A DNA stretch of 64,000 nt from Cymodocea nodosa (Eukaryota; Streptophyta; Magnoliopsida; Alismatales; Cymodoceaceae): assembly GCA_036874045.1 (NCBI GenBank), contig CM072339.1, positions 13,895,501 through 13,959,500 of the forward strand, given 5' to 3'. The notes under the pieces were generated by a model, which did no database searches, had not been told where the DNA came from, and saw nothing but the letters and a program-made list of their open reading frames with translations. Below, piece by piece: positions 35,316-47,666 of the stretch. Made by a program: the position numbers and the translations under genes. The number at the start of each line of letters is the position of its first letter. The stretch's first letter is position 1.

Positions 35316-36885
35316 TGAAAGGACCTCTAGATTTTGATAATGCAAAAATCAATGTAAGGTTTTGAATTGTATTTATCAGGATTAGTCTGTACAGCAAAAA
35401 GATCAGAAGACAAACAAATCGAAGTAGCAAACAAGTTGCAGTAAATCTCAAAATATGCTACTGCAGAAAATCGAACAGTTAAGAATTGTATTTCTCAAGA
35501 TAAGGAGGATTGAATGATCGGATAGTTAAGGAGTTAACTATCTGGAAGCTTAAAGGACTTGTCAGAAAGTTAGATAACTATCCGAGTTTTTTTTCAGAGA
35601 GTTAGATAACTATTCGAGTTTTTCGGTAAGTTACAGGTATAACTTTCCAGAACTTAAGTCATCTTATTACGCACGTGCAGAATAGAGAAGTCGATAGTCA
35701 AAAGCTTAAAGGAAAAATCGGAGAGTTAGATAACTATCTGAAATCTCAAAGAGAGTTTCAGTAAGTTACAGTTTAACTATCCGAAACTTAAGCCATTGAA
35801 TTTCCCTTGTGCAAAATTCTAGAAAGAAGCTCAAATATGTTTTCGGAGAGTTAGAAAGATAACTATCCGAAATCCTGAAGCGTTTCGGTGAGTTATAGGG
35901 ATAACCATTTGAAACTTAAGTCATTGAATTTCCCACATGCAGAATTCCAGAAAAAAGCTCAAATATGTTTTCGAAGAGTTAGAAAGATAACTATCCAAAA
36001 TCCTAAAGCGTTTTGGTGAGTTACAGGGATAACCATCCGAAACTTAAGTCAGCCTTTTATGCACGTGCTGAATTGAAGTAATTGGAAAGTTAATAGAGGG
36101 TTACTATAGCTAATTATCCGACAGTTATATAACTGTTCGGTAAGTTATAGTTATAATCATTTGATTGAATGTCAGCTCGTAGTAAATATTCTGGAATCCT
36201 ACCTAGCAGAAAGGTTTAAGTGATCTTTCGATGAGTTACAGATATTCTTCGGAGAGTTACACAGCTAACTATCCGAAAGGTTAGGAAAATCGGTAAGACA
36301 TCTTGAAATAACTTTCTAAACGGTAACTTACCGTATTTGGGACTGGAGTCTAATCAAGTATAGTAGAATACATCCGTTGGAAGAAAATATAATCGTTACA
36401 CATGTCAGGTATATATATAAGATACAAACAACATATTTAAGTAGCGCTTTGCTCATACATATACTTACACCAAGCTTAATAGAAGAACAGCTTTAGAGAT
36501 CAAATCATCTTCAACACTTACAGACCAAATTTCAGAAGCTCATCACGCATTCAACTCTATTGTTCACAAGATAGTGTTTACTGAGGTACACAGATTAAAA
36601 CTTCAGAGAAAGGATTGATTGAAGCTTCGACAAGGAAGCTCAAGTGAATGGTTAGTTGGTTCTTGCTTAATCCTTAAAGCAAGTGATTGTAAGTTTGCAA
36701 GAGTTTAGTGAAGCCCAAGTATCCCTTAGGGGTGGACTAGCCGTTAGTGGTGAACTACCTAAAAATCTTTGTGTGATTTCTTTTATTGTATGCTTGCTAT
36801 CACTTTACATTAATCTACTTCTAAAAGGTTAAGAAACGAATTTTTACCATTCACCCCCCCTCTGGTAAGCCTTAAGGTCCTAGCA
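35316..36885 (+). repeat. 3' LTR of element C
   Basis: Partner of 28768-30297, 40 bp longer, mostly from one more U3 palindrome block. Hairpins near 36621-36641 and 36662-36683; conserved block 36707-36763. Right flank TACTA. Confidence 0.93.
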
Positions 36886-38260
36886 TACTATATATAATAT
36901 CATACCCCTTTATCTCTTAATACTTGTTATATGCTTCTTGACTCTAAAAGTGAACTTCATTTAGAATAGTTGCTTCAAACGGGTCAGGAATTTTGATTTG
37001 TTGCTCTAGAGGGGTTTGTTCTTGAATTTCTTCTTCAAGTTGTTGAGCTTGTTGTATTTCTTGTTGAAAATAATCTCATGATTCCTGCTCTTCTACTTTG
37101 AATTGTTGTGGAGAGCCTATAGAACTTCCCATATTTTTATCTTGAATTTTCTCCATAAGTTGCTGAAGAGTTTCATTTTCTTTAAAGGAATCTATTGCAT
37201 TCTTTTCTTCTTGTTTAGCTTCCTGCTCAGCTTCTTCTCTTTCTTCTTCCTCTTGACTACCAATCTACATTGTTATTGTTCTTTCTGATTTTATGGCAGA
37301 TTGGGATGGAGTCATGGGCAAATCAACTTCTACCCTACTTGTTTCTTCTATTTGTACAAGCTATAGATTAATTTTAGCTTGTTTTTCTTCTCCTCTTTGC
37401 GTTTACTGCTGCTGCTCCTACTCCTCCTTAGATTCGGATAGCAGACTAACAAAAATGGGCTCTTTAGGCCCTACTGATAGTATAGGCTTGGATTTAACTA
37501 TCTCCTTAGCCTCAAACACTTTTTCTTTTCCTTTTCTATAACTATGCATGATCTTCCTCTTCTTCTTCTTCTAACACTAAGTCAACAAAAATGGGCTCTT
37601 CAGCCCCTCGAGCCATAGGTATTGGCTCTTCCTATTTCACTGTTTCTATAATTACTGGTCTCAAAGGACCAGCCTTAGTTTCTCTTGCAGCTAGTGATCT
37701 AGCTACTTCAAAATGTTGTTCTACTTTAATTTTATACTAGGCCTTCAACCTATCTTCGACCCTCTTCTTGCAAAGTGCATCATATAGTAAATGTGTCTTT
37801 GCCATAGCCATATCTTCAAAATTTCCTTAGCTCTTGGCAACTTTAACAATCTTTGCGAATTCTCTCCATTCCTCTAGTGTCAATGGCCCCAAAAATGCTG
37901 CTCTTTCTAATGGTCTTGGTGGTGGAATGGATGGTCCTAGCTATTGTTCCTTAGTAACAGGTTTTCAGCAACCAGCTCTTCAACTGCAAGTTCTTCAACT
38001 GCTTTCTTTTGTTGCTCCTAGATTTCCCACCGGTTGTGTCCAGTAATATGTCTCACAAACCACAGTTGTGACTTGCACCGGATCAACTCTAGGGCAACCT
38101 CATTGTTTGGTCTTATTCTCCTTTCTCTATTTACAGCCACTTCTATTGCTACTTTGATTCTCATTTCTACTATTTGAGGTATTCTAATATCTAAATCAAC
38201 CAAAACTTTTCTCTAGTAGAAAATATCGGATTCTACCTTTTCTAATTTTTTCTCTCGTGT
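36886..38260 (-). pseudogene. Accessory ORF relic, upstream Glu/Gln-rich part
   Basis: Minus-strand coding bias for about 1.3 kb up to the insertion site of element C. It shows blocks such as EEEEREEAEQEAKQEEKN, QQLMEKIQDKN and QEIQQAQQLEEEIQEQ, and further upstream RPLERAAFLGPLTLEEWREF and MAMAKTHLLYDALCKKRVE. The acidic, Gln-rich style resembles the region before the 'plant transposon protein' domain in element A. It leads into the domain part at 28010-28767. Plus-strand open stretches here are shadows. Broken in many places. Confidence 0.55.
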
Positions 38261-38893
38261 CAAGTTCCTAACCTTTTGTCATGTATGTGTAGAGACAAAA
38301 TTTGTGCATTTTATTAGATATTATTGCATGATAGTTATGGACTTAACTGTGTTAAATATTTTTTTTTGAATGAGATTACATGTCAACTATGTTTGAGGCT
38401 ATTGCATGTCAAATGAGCTAAGTGTTAGAAAAATGCACAAATTTATCACTATTCTAGTTGCATCACATCAAATAACCCACATGTAGGGTCATAATTAGTT
38501 ATAGAATTGATTTCATAAAATATGTAACTAATGATTTTTAAATTCATGAAATCTTATGCATGTAACACATTTATTTTGACAATATTACCATAAGAGTGAA
38601 TTCATTGTGGAGGAATTTCATTTAGCAACACACAACATTACTTCCATGAAAATGAATTATGAATTAAATTTCTCAAATATGTCAATGTCGTCAATTGATA
38701 ATTATTGCATGTATGTATATTTTTAGTACAAATTTAATGCTCCTTATACATGCCACACATTTATTGTATTAGTTATCAAGCTTCATTTAAAGTGTGACAT
38801 TTAACATTATTTGTAAGTGGTTAGCAAAAGGAAAAGTAAAGCATGGAAAAATGAGGGTCATTGATCTTCCTTGTGATCATCTAAAGCACTTTT

Positions 38894-38921
38894 GAGATTC
38901 TAGATCTAGATCTAGAATCTC
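38894..38921. repeat. 28-bp perfect palindrome beside the TATA box
   Basis: Built from GAGATTC, then repeated TAGATC, then GAATCTC, reading the same on both strands. It ends two bases before CTATAAAG. Confidence 0.9.
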
Positions 38922-38922
38922 A

Positions 38923-38930
38923 CTATAAAG
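38923..38930 (+). promoter_or_regulatory. TATA box of Gypsy LTR (element G)
   Basis: CTATAAAG followed by GC-richer sequence, in the middle of the LTR, fitting a U3/R border. Confidence 0.55.
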
Positions 38931-40309
38931 ATGCCAAGCCATTCTTGTTGGAGGCATCTCACCCCATGCACAAGGGCAGCCATTCCTCATCTCCAAAACA
39001 GTAAAGACATCCTCCATTCTCTTCTCTCCTTCCCTCCTCCTTCCAAGCTTGAGCAACCAACTATATGCAACATGGTGAGCCAAGGGTCTTGACGTCCTCC
39101 CCCATCTTGCTTCCACCTCCATTCTCTTGCAAGGAGATCCACGTCCAAGGCTTCATGGTGAAGCGGACAGCCTCTTTGGGAGAATCAAGTTGAAGATATT
39201 GGTGGATTGAGGAGGCACTAGTGTTCCATCCCTAAAAAGAGTTGCTTATGCAAAGTTTAAGGAGCTTGAGAGAAAGGTGGCCACTCCAATTCAGCCTAAA
39301 GAAGGTGCTTCTCAAGAGAGGAATTCCAACGTGTGACAGCTATTGGAGCTACTGAATTGAGGTGGAAAACATCCTCAAGAGAGCATGTGAAGTTGGAGTG
39401 GAATTGCTTCAAAGGTATAAGAGGACTTGGGTGGGATCCCTATGCTTAGTTTGTGTTAAATTGTGTTGTAACATGAGCATAGGTAGTTGTTATTTGTTAT
39501 GTGTGTTGATTGTTTTGTTTCCACTTGTTGTCGTGGATCTTGTTTGTGTGTTCTTACATGTTACATTAGGAGTAGGAGTAGTGGTAATTGCAACATTTTA
39601 TTGTTAGATTTTGATATAAAACAATGGTGAAAACTTGTGATTATGTGAATAGAATTTTGTGCATATGTGGGGTTTGTGTATATGCCTAACAATAGCTAAC
39701 TTAGTATAGTTTTTACTTAGGTGTGAATGACTAGTCCTTGCTGTAATTATGACCATATTCATGTGGTAGTTGCATATACATTTAGTAGATGATGTTACGT
39801 GTGAATGCATGCACACTTGTTGAAGTGTTGAAATGTAAATTTCAGATTGTATTATTTGAGATTGTATGTTTTATATGCATGTTCTCTTGGATTTTGGCAC
39901 CCATTTTGGACCTTTGTTAATAGCCGTTTACTCTCCCTTTCAGTGGATTAAGATCTACTCAAAGTTGGTGTGAATTGGTGTTAGAAGAAGTCATATTCAA
40001 TTGGGGGATTAAACTAGTAGAGAAACACAAATTTCTCTACCTCATGCTTCTCTCACATTGCCACTCTTCATAGTATTTTTGTGCCACAAATTCAATAGTT
40101 TATTCCTTGGTTTGAGTGTCCTTTAGTGGCTAAATTTCTGCAGCCAAACTTGTATTCATTCAATATATCATTGGATACAACAAATTAAAATCCCTATGGA
40201 GATGACCCGTAGTTGCACTTCTTAATACAATAGGCACTATGCGCTTGCGGAAAATTTATAAATGTAAAATTTGTGATTGTTGTTAACAGCAAATATCGTT
40301 ACAAGTTTT

Positions 40310-40327
40310 TGGCACCTTTGTTGAGGA
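40310..40327 (+). other. Primer binding site of Gypsy element G
   Basis: TTTTTGGCACCTTTGTTGAG is a decayed form of the Tat/Athila hallmark TTTTTGGCGCCGTTGCCG; the changes visible are mostly C-to-T or G-to-A. Confidence 0.75.
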
Positions 40328-41611
40328 TTTCATTTCTGGTGCTTTTCAAGTTTTATTGAATGTTTTACAAGAATCGATAGATTTTGTTTTAATGCAGTTT
40401 TGATGTATAGTTGTTTTTCTTTGTAATTTTGGTTTTCTTTGTTCTTGCAAGGAAATGTGGATATGGATTGGCCATTTCATATTTTCATTTTCCTTGGTAT
40501 GTGGATGCTTGTCACATGGTTATTGATGTATATTTGTTGGTGACAAGAAAATTAATGGAGTAATGACAATCTTTGTATGCAAATTATTAGAGATAGAATC
40601 TATCTGTCTAGAAATTTGAATTTTTTTATGTGCATGAGATTGGAACTCATTTTTATATTATTTTTTTTGAAATACTTGGTTTCTGATATTTCTTTTGAAT
40701 ACTTATGCATAAAATTCTGAATTATATATTAAAAAATAAAAATCGTAGAAGACAATGATGTTTTATAGATTTCTAAATAGCTTTCTTCTAATGATTTTTA
40801 AAATTATCTATCTTTTTAGTATTCAAAATTTAATTTAGTGATTTTTTTTAGAAAATAGAGGAAATTATCTTTCCAACGAGTATTTATATACTTCATTTGC
40901 ATCAATATAAATTTCTATGTGAATTTTTGAAATTGATATGGTAAGTTTTTAGCATTTTTGGAAGGTTAGCATGTAACCCTCTGAAATTTGTATGGAGTAC
41001 TTTCCCTTTCAGAAGGTTAGAATCTCTAACCTTCCAAAAATCTTGACCTTTGAAAGGTTGGACAGGCTAACCTTCCGATAATGCTTATATGTACAGTTTT
41101 CAAGTGTACTTTTGTATCTTAGGTGTTTTAATTAAAATTGCACTTGCATGTTTTAGTAAAATTTATTTTCATGATTTTTTCATGAGACTATGAGATTTTA
41201 CCTTTCCAACAAGGTATTATACGTTGTTTTTGGATTTATGTACATTTCTAGAGAATTTTTCCAAAATGAGCTATTCTGTAGATTTCGAATTTTGAGTTGT
41301 TTAAGTTATACTTGATTTTGATGATACTTCAATTATGGGTATTTTCATCTGATTTTTTCTAAAAACTAGAAGTAATCACCTTTCAAATGAGTACTTATGG
41401 GAAAAATTTGGTTATGTATATTGCAAGTTGTGAATTTTTCAACTCACTAGTGTTGTACAAAATTTAAATATGCATGTTCATTGCTTGCCTTTATTGCAAA
41501 ATTTCACTCATTTGGAGAATTTTAATGATGTGGCATCTTTTGTGTATGTGTAGCCAATAGAAACTCTAAAGTTTTTAAACACTTTAATTCAATAGGTTGG
41601 TGTAATTTATT
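40328..41611 (+). other. Leader of Gypsy element G
   Basis: AT-rich, no credible ORF. At 40960-41080 there is a short set of 'gaaggtta / taaccttc' inverted motifs similar in style to the U3 palindromes of the Copia LTRs. Confidence 0.5.
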
Positions 41612-42630
41612 TTGTTATCTCTTAACTTGTTGACTATGGATAGAAAGCATGATTATAATGAGAAACTAGATTTTGATTTTGCACCTACATGTTCTTTATG
41701 CAAATTAAATAATCATGTAGATGCTGAATGTCCTTTTTATATGTTGAATCACAAAGTAGGTGATTCCTTTCATATTGATGCAAATTTATCTTTGCTTACT
41801 TGTGATAATAATGCTAGCAATCTGAATGTTAGTAATAATTTCCCAATGAATACGATTGATAGAGTTGAAAGTAACTTCATGATTAAACCTAATGTTGATA
41901 TAGATATTGCAATAAATGAACTCAATTCGTCTATGAAGCTTTTAGAGTTAGTAAGGAATACTGATCCTTTACAAGAATTAGAAGTTGAGTCTTATTTGGA
42001 CCTTAATTCTTTATCTAGTGAAAAGAAGGATAGGGTGGATGCTTTTGTAACTCTTAGATCTGGGAAAGAGTTAGAGGTTCCTTAATCTTATGACTTCCAT
42101 TCCACTACCTTCTATCCCTTCCATAGATGAGTTAGATTTATCTAAGGAGCCATTTGTAGAATCTTAAGTTATAGAGCCTGTGGATGATAGGAAGGGTAAA
42201 ACTAATGCAAATGATTTGGAGAATGTACCAAACAATCATTCTACACCTTTTCCCCGTAGGTTGAGACATAAAAATAATGAAAATCAAATAGAAAAATGTA
42301 GAGAAATCTTTGAACAAGGATAAATATACCCTTGTTAGATGCAATCCAATAATTTCCTATGTATGCCAAGTTCCTAAAAGAACTTTGTACGAGGAAGAGA
42401 GCTAGCAAGTTACCCTATAAAGTCTATCTCACCGAACCAATTAGTTCTTATTTCAGTGATAGTTTGCCTAGAAAGTATAGTGATCCAGGTACCCCCACGA
42501 TATCTTGTACTATAGGAGACACATACTTTGAGAGGGCCTTAATAGATTTTGGAGCTAGTATTAGTGTAATGTCATCTAGTGTCTATAGAGATCTAGGACT
42601 TAATGGTTTACAACCCACTAAGATCCTAAT
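41612..42630 (+). pseudogene. Gypsy gag tail and protease relic (element G)
   Basis: 41612-42085 (157 aa) has a CCHC knuckle C-SL-C-KLNN-H-VDAE-C at residues 27-40 and ends FVTLRSGKELEVP, the phrase before protease in Tat/Athila elements. 42359-42620 continues with FLKELCTRKRASKLP, PGTPTISCTIGDTYFERALI and DFGASISVMSSSVYRDLGL, the aspartic protease core (family form D-L/F-GAS), then LQPTKILIQQ. Element 42632-45403 abuts it there. Broken fossil. Confidence 0.85.
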
Positions 42631-42631
42631 C

Positions 42632-44035
42632 CAACAGTTGTGTCATCTCTATAAGATCGAATTTTTCCACCACAATAGGGAGTTTCCTGTGGTACAGCAT
42701 ACCCTAAGCCAAATTTACTTATTCCTATTCTTTGGGATCCTATGATTTTGTTTAAACTGTTTTCACCTTTAGTAAATTTACATACAATTTTCTTTAAATC
42801 AGTAATTTCAGATAATAGATTTTTATTTTCTTCCTTCAAATCAAAATTTTTACAGCTATAGCTATCCATTTTAGTTTTTAATTCCCTGTTATCAACTAGG
42901 GCTTTTTCCAATTCAGCAAAAACATCTTCTAGATAGGAATTTAAGCTCTTTAATTCCTTTTTATAGTTCTTACATTTTACATATAAGTTATCTACTGTAT
43001 AGAGAAGACCATCTACATCTAGATCATCATTTTCTTTTTCAAAATTATAAGGGGATGTAGAACATACCTCTTGTGCAGCAAAGCACACATTTGCAGATGC
43101 CTTTTCGTCTGAGTCTAATGAACTACTCGATGAACTGCTGTCATCCCATGTGGCTTTCAAGGCCATCTTCTTCTTATTCTTCTTCTTCCATTTTTGTTTG
43201 TCCTCCTCCTGTTGAAAAGGACAGTAAAGTTGAATGTGTCCTAGTTTTTTGCACTTGTAGCATGTAAGGACTTTTGATCTTAAGGAGCTGGCTTTGTCTC
43301 CTTGTCTCATCATTTTTTTGAAGTTTCTAGCCAGTAGTAATACTTCATCCTCATCCGAGCTTGGTTGGTCTTCTATTGAGGGAAAGACTAGTTCTTTCTT
43401 TTTCTCAGCCTTTCTTTTAGTAGCTCCTTCTTCTTCTTTCCATTCCATCGTCTGGACTTCAACTGAATAATTGTTTAAATCTTTTGAATCTTGTATGGAA
43501 GTAGATTTCTACTTCCATTCAACTGTCAGGCTTCTTAAGATCTTCTGTACCAGTTCATGATTAGAAATGTTCCTTCCAAGGCCTCTCAGTTCATTTATAA
43601 TTTCTATGAATCTAGAGAACATTTCAGTAATACATTCTTTATCAAGCATTTTGAATAATTCATATTTTTTTAACAAAATGTTGATCTTTGTATCTTTTAC
43701 TTGGCTGGTTCCTTCATATGTGATTTGAAGGGTTTTCCAAGCCTCATGAGAAGATTTATAGGCAAATATTTTGTTATACTGTTCACTAGTCAGTGCATAG
43801 TAAATTGAATTTAGCCCATGAGCATCTATTTGGATGATTCTTTCATCCTCCTCAGACCAGTCACTTTCATGACTGATTGGAAGTGGTGTACCATGTACAA
43901 CCATTCTCTAGAGTTTTACATCAATACTCTTGAGAAAACACTTCATCCTATTTTTCCAATAACTATAATTGCTACCATCAAAGAGGAGAGGTCGATGGAT
44001 ATTCTGACCCTCTGTAGTGTGGAAAGCCATGATCT
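42632..44035 (-). pseudogene. gag relic of the 42632-45403 fragment
   Basis: 42618-43448 on the minus strand is a long open stretch (276 aa) very close to the gag of element C: knuckle CYKCKKLGHIQLYC, Lys-rich tract, Ser-rich tract, coiled coil, then RIGISKFGLGYAVP. 43509-43904 is the capsid-like part, and the start near 44030 reads MAFHTTEGQNIHRPLLF. Confidence 0.88.
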
Positions 44036-45403
44036 CAGATGGTTAAATCTATTAACGAGATCAACATTGCTCTAATACTAATGTTAAGACCTGATGGCTT
44101 ACCAGAGGGTAGGTGAATGGTAATAATATTTGTTTCTTAGTAATTTGAAGAATAATTGGTAATGTAAGATAGCAGGCACACAATAAAAAGAATGCACACA
44201 AGATTTTTAGGTGGTTCACCACTAACGGCTAGTCCACACCCAAGGGATACTTGGGCTTCACTAATCTTTCACAGACTTACAATCACTTGCTTTCAGGTCA
44301 AAGCAAGAACCAACCAATCTGATTGAGCTTTCAGATCATAGCTCCAATCAACCTTTCACTGAAGCTTTTTAATTCATGTACTTTAGTAAACACTTGCTTG
44401 AATGTATCAAAGTTGAGTGCGTGGAGAGCTTCTAAATTTGAGTCTGTATATGCTGATGATGATTTGATCTTAAAGACTTTCTTCTGTTGAGCTTGGTGTA
44501 TAGATTTGTATGAGCAAAAAGCTAACTGATTTTGTTGTCTGTTGCTTGTATATATACTATTATGTGTAACGATCATATTTTCCTCTAACAGATGTATTCT
44601 GCTGTACTTGGTAAGATTTCAGACCCAAATATGGTAAGTTACCGTTTAGGGAGGTATTTCAAGATATCCTTCCGATTTTCTAGGTTTTTCGGAGGTTTAA
44701 CAATGTAACTCTCCAAAGAATACCTGTAACTTACCGAAAAGTCACTTAAGTTTCTTTGCCATGTAGGATTTCAAGTCATACACATAAGGTGTCATAAGAT
44801 CGAATACTTGTAACTGTAACTCACTGAAATGTCCTTTGACTATCAGATAGTTAGCTATAGTAACCCTCCGATTTCCTTCTTTGAGTTTCCAACTACTTTC
44901 ATATTTCAGCACGTGCATAAAAGGATAACTTAAGTTTCGGATACTTAAATCTGTAACTTACCGAAACTTCTTATTTTTCGGATAGTTAACTTTCTACCTT
45001 TCCGAAAAACCTTTTAAACTTCTATTCTAGATTTCTACACATGGGAAATTCATTAACTTAAGTTTCGAATAGTTAGCTTCCCTAACCTTCCGAAATTCTT
45101 GACCTTTTGGATAGTTAGCGTCTTAACTCTTTGATCATTCAATCAACTTCCTTTAAAACTTTCCGAAGACCTTTTATATCTGGATAGTTACTCTTCTAAC
45201 TATTCGATAGTGCTTTGGCTGCTTTGAACTGATTCTTTGGATACTTAAACCTGTAACTGTCTAATTTTCCTATGGCTTTATAGTTGCAATTTCTAAACCA
45301 TCTGTATCGACTTCTGCTCTTTTGCTGAACTTGTTATACCTGAGAAATACAATTTGATACCTCACATTGATTTTTGCATTATCAAAATCCTGAGGACCTT
45401 TCA
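42632..45403 (-). mobile_element. Copia fragment: 5' LTR and gag, element-C family
   Basis: Minus strand. 5' LTR 44082-45403 (1322 bp, TGAAAGG...CTTAACA), a decayed primer site at about 44068-44080, and gag to about 42632. The rest of the element is not here; it abuts the Gypsy protease relic on the left and a family-A LTR piece on the right. LTR hairpins at 44286-44307 (CTTGCTTT/AAAGCAAG) and 44325-44344; conserved block 44206-44262. Confidence 0.85.
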
Positions 45404-45660
45404 TTTTCTTCTATCGATTCTTCAAATCTTCAATGACATATATCTAACTTTCTCCACTTCACTGAATTTTCATCTATTTGATTCTTCAAATCTTTAGTGA
45501 CATATATCTGACTTTCTCCACTTCACTAAATTTTCTTTTATCTGATTCTTCAAATCTTCAATGACATATATCTAACTTTCTCTACTTCACTGAATTTTCT
45601 TCTATCTAAGAGCTTTTTGCCGAAGAGGTGTTTTGATCCTTAAAAATATATTTTGTTTGG
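45404..45660 (-). repeat. Family-A LTR fragment with a 64-bp tandem triplication
   Basis: Matches the R/U5 side of the element-A LTR. A unit of about 64 bp (ATTCTTCAAATCTTCAATGA ... TTCACTGAATTTTC) is repeated three times at about 45406-45600, then runs on as single-copy family-A sequence (GAGAGCTTTT-like, AAGAGGTGTTTTGATCC). Confidence 0.75.
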
Positions 45661-46550
45661 AGAGCTTTTCAATCGTATTTCTTCCAACAATATTTGTCTT
45701 GTTGTACTTGCTGTATAGTCAGTCCTATAAATGGTAAGTTACCGTTCTGCATACTATTCTTTATACAACCTTTTGATTCCATTTTATTTTCAGATAGTTA
45801 GATTTATAACCTTCTCAAAACTCGAACAGTTATCTTGTAACTCTCTGAAAAACTCGAATAGTTATGTTGTCATGTGATTCTTTAAGTTTTGCACATGGGT
45901 CTTCTTAGTTTTGGTCAGTTAGCTTGTAACTCTCCGAAAACCTTGAACAGTTATCTTGTAACTCTCCGAAAAACTCGAACGGTTATACTTCAAGGCTTTT
46001 GACTGCTCGACACGTATTTCTTTATTTTTGCATGTGCATAAATGAATGACTTAAGTTCTCAGATAGTTCATTTTGTAACCTTCCAAAAACATCCTAATTT
46101 TTGGATAGTTAGCTTTCCTAACTTTCTAAAAGTCTTCTAAACTTTCGACTAGATTTCTACACATGTGAAATAAATGACTTAACTTATCAAATAGATAGCT
46201 ATCCTAATTTTCCGAAGAAATTCAAATCTTTTATCTAACATTCTGAAAACCTTCTTATTTTCAAATAGTTATCCCTGTAACTTTCTGAAAAACTTTCTTG
46301 TTGCCTTTAAGTGGTCTTCCAGAAAAACATTTAACCATCTAATTTTCTTCTTCTTTCAAATACTTAAGTTTTAACCTGTGTTATAACTATCTGAAGTTCC
46401 TATATCTCTATAGTAGCAACTTTTGAACTACCTATATCTGTTTATCTACCTTTTGATCTTCAGTTTGCTGAACTATCTTGTGATATCTGTGAAATACAAT
46501 TTGTTTTCTCACATAGGTTTTTGCATTATCAAAATACAATGGTTCTAACA
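45661..46550 (-). repeat. Element-E-family LTR fragment
   Basis: Minus strand, ends TGTTAGAACC-style at 46550. It aligns with the 3' LTR of element E (same phrases around TTTGTCTTGTTGTACTT and the GTAAGTTACCGTTCTGCAT area), U3 side only. U3 motifs CTCGAACAGTTATCTTGTAA and TAACTCTCCGAAAA recur. Confidence 0.75.
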
Positions 46551-47666
46551 TTATGCTCTTATTTTATCCGCTAGTAATTTTAATTGTTAAAAACATAATT
46601 CACCCTCTCTCTTGTGATACTATGATCCTATAGTTTTAATTTAGTCGAAGAGTTATGTTAAAAAAATTGGTATAGTTAAGTTATCTACACGTGTTTTTAA
46701 TGTTTTAAGTTTTCTCGTGTTTTCCATATGCGTTCGGTAATGAAAATCAAAGAGTTAGATAATTGTTTGAGTTTTTATACGTATGGATGGATAACTATTC
46801 AAGTTTTCTTGTTTCAGTCACAAGTTTTGTAAGTACAAAAACTCAAAGAGTTATAGATAAGTATTCGAGTTTTTACAAGACTTAAAGAATAAATGTTTAA
46901 CTAAAGCGGTGACTTAGAAGATATTCTACAAATCTCCAAGAAGATAAAGTTTTGATAGATCTATGATATGAAATCATGGATATTCAAAATGATAGTGGAG
47001 ATAGTGGAAATTCAAAATAAGAAATGGACATAGTGGAAATTCAAAAAGATAGTGGAGATCGTGGATAATTTGAATTTGAAATTAGTACGTGAGATTATGG
47101 ATTTAGTGGATGAACATGCTGAACGTGAAGTCATAGTTCAACTACTATAAATAGAGGGTATGAGCTACATTACGATCATCCCAATCTCAAATACCAAGTT
47201 TGAGTATTCAATCTCATTCCAATCACAAGTTAGAATATTCAACTTAAAATATTCAAATCCAAAAAAATTCTCCAACATTAGAAGAAGTTCAAATTTCAAG
47301 CAATTTCAGAAAAAGGAGCTACAACGCAAGAAGTTTAGGAAATTCGACAACTAGAGAAGAAGAGATATAGAAGCTGAGCAAAAGGAAGGAAAAGGAGCTA
47401 CGTGCATAAAGATCAGGTTTTATTATACAATTCAAACTAGTTTAGAATAAGGATTTTATTTTCTCTTTGAATTGTATCTTAGACTTTATTATATCAAAAC
47501 CAACAAGTAGGGAATTGTACTAAAAAGTAATTGTAAATTCTTTCTTTAAGTCAATAAAGATTAGAATTTCACTTGTGAGTGTTTTGTGCTCTTGTTTTAT
47601 CTGCTAGTAATTTTTAATTGCTAAAGACACAATTCACCCCCCTCTTGTGATACAATAATCCTACAA
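46551..47666 (+). repeat. Plus-strand LTR material with two direct copies of one LTR end
   Basis: The phrase 'ctcttgttttatctgctagtaa...ttcaccc...gatcctaca' occurs at 46555-46635 and again at 47588-47666, about 1.03 kb apart. Between them are a U3-like region and a good TATA box (47145-47157). It looks like one complete LTR preceded by the end of another of the same family. The right edge abuts a minus-strand Copia RNase H relic. Confidence 0.6.
47145..47157 (+). promoter_or_regulatory. TATA box in the 46551-47666 LTR
   Basis: CTATAAATAGAGG, a near-consensus plant TATA box. Confidence 0.65.

Larger units (their letters stand above)
28768..36885 (+). mobile_element. Copia element C (SIRE/Maximus type), complete to both LTRs
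   Basis: Plus-strand element of 8118 bp. LTRs 28768-30297 (1530 bp) and 35316-36885 (1570 bp), TGAAAGG...CCTAACA/CCTAGCA, with a perfect 5-bp target duplication TACTA (28763-28767 and 36886-36890). It carries primer site, gag, protease, integrase, RT, RNase H and polypurine tract in the usual order and no extra ORF after pol. The first 240 bp of the LTRs differ at about 5%, mostly transitions. This is the best-preserved copy here, with long open stretches, but it is not whole: roughly ten breaks. Confidence 0.95.
38286..40303 (+). repeat. Ty3/Gypsy (Tat/Athila-type) LTR of element G
   Basis: Starts TGTGTAGAGAC and ends near 40303, just before a Tat/Athila-style primer site. The phrase CCCTATGGAGATGACCCG and the 'cactatgcgcttgcgg' phrase (40190-40260) are near-diagnostic for the end of such LTRs. 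About 2.0 kb. Contains a 28-bp perfect palindrome at 38894-38921 and a TATA box at 38923-38930. No second copy or target duplication is seen, so the left edge is approximate. Open stretches inside (39362-39607) are not genes. Confidence 0.7.

Noticed and set aside
37103-38046. Plus-strand open stretches rich in Phe, Ser and Leu
   Set aside because: They are the reverse of the Glu/Gln-rich minus-strand accessory ORF (GAA/CAA-rich codons read backwards).
39362-39607. Open stretch of 81 codons with a hydrophobic segment
   Set aside because: Lies inside the Gypsy LTR of element G; hydrophobic runs arise easily in T-rich sequence, and no family is recognised.
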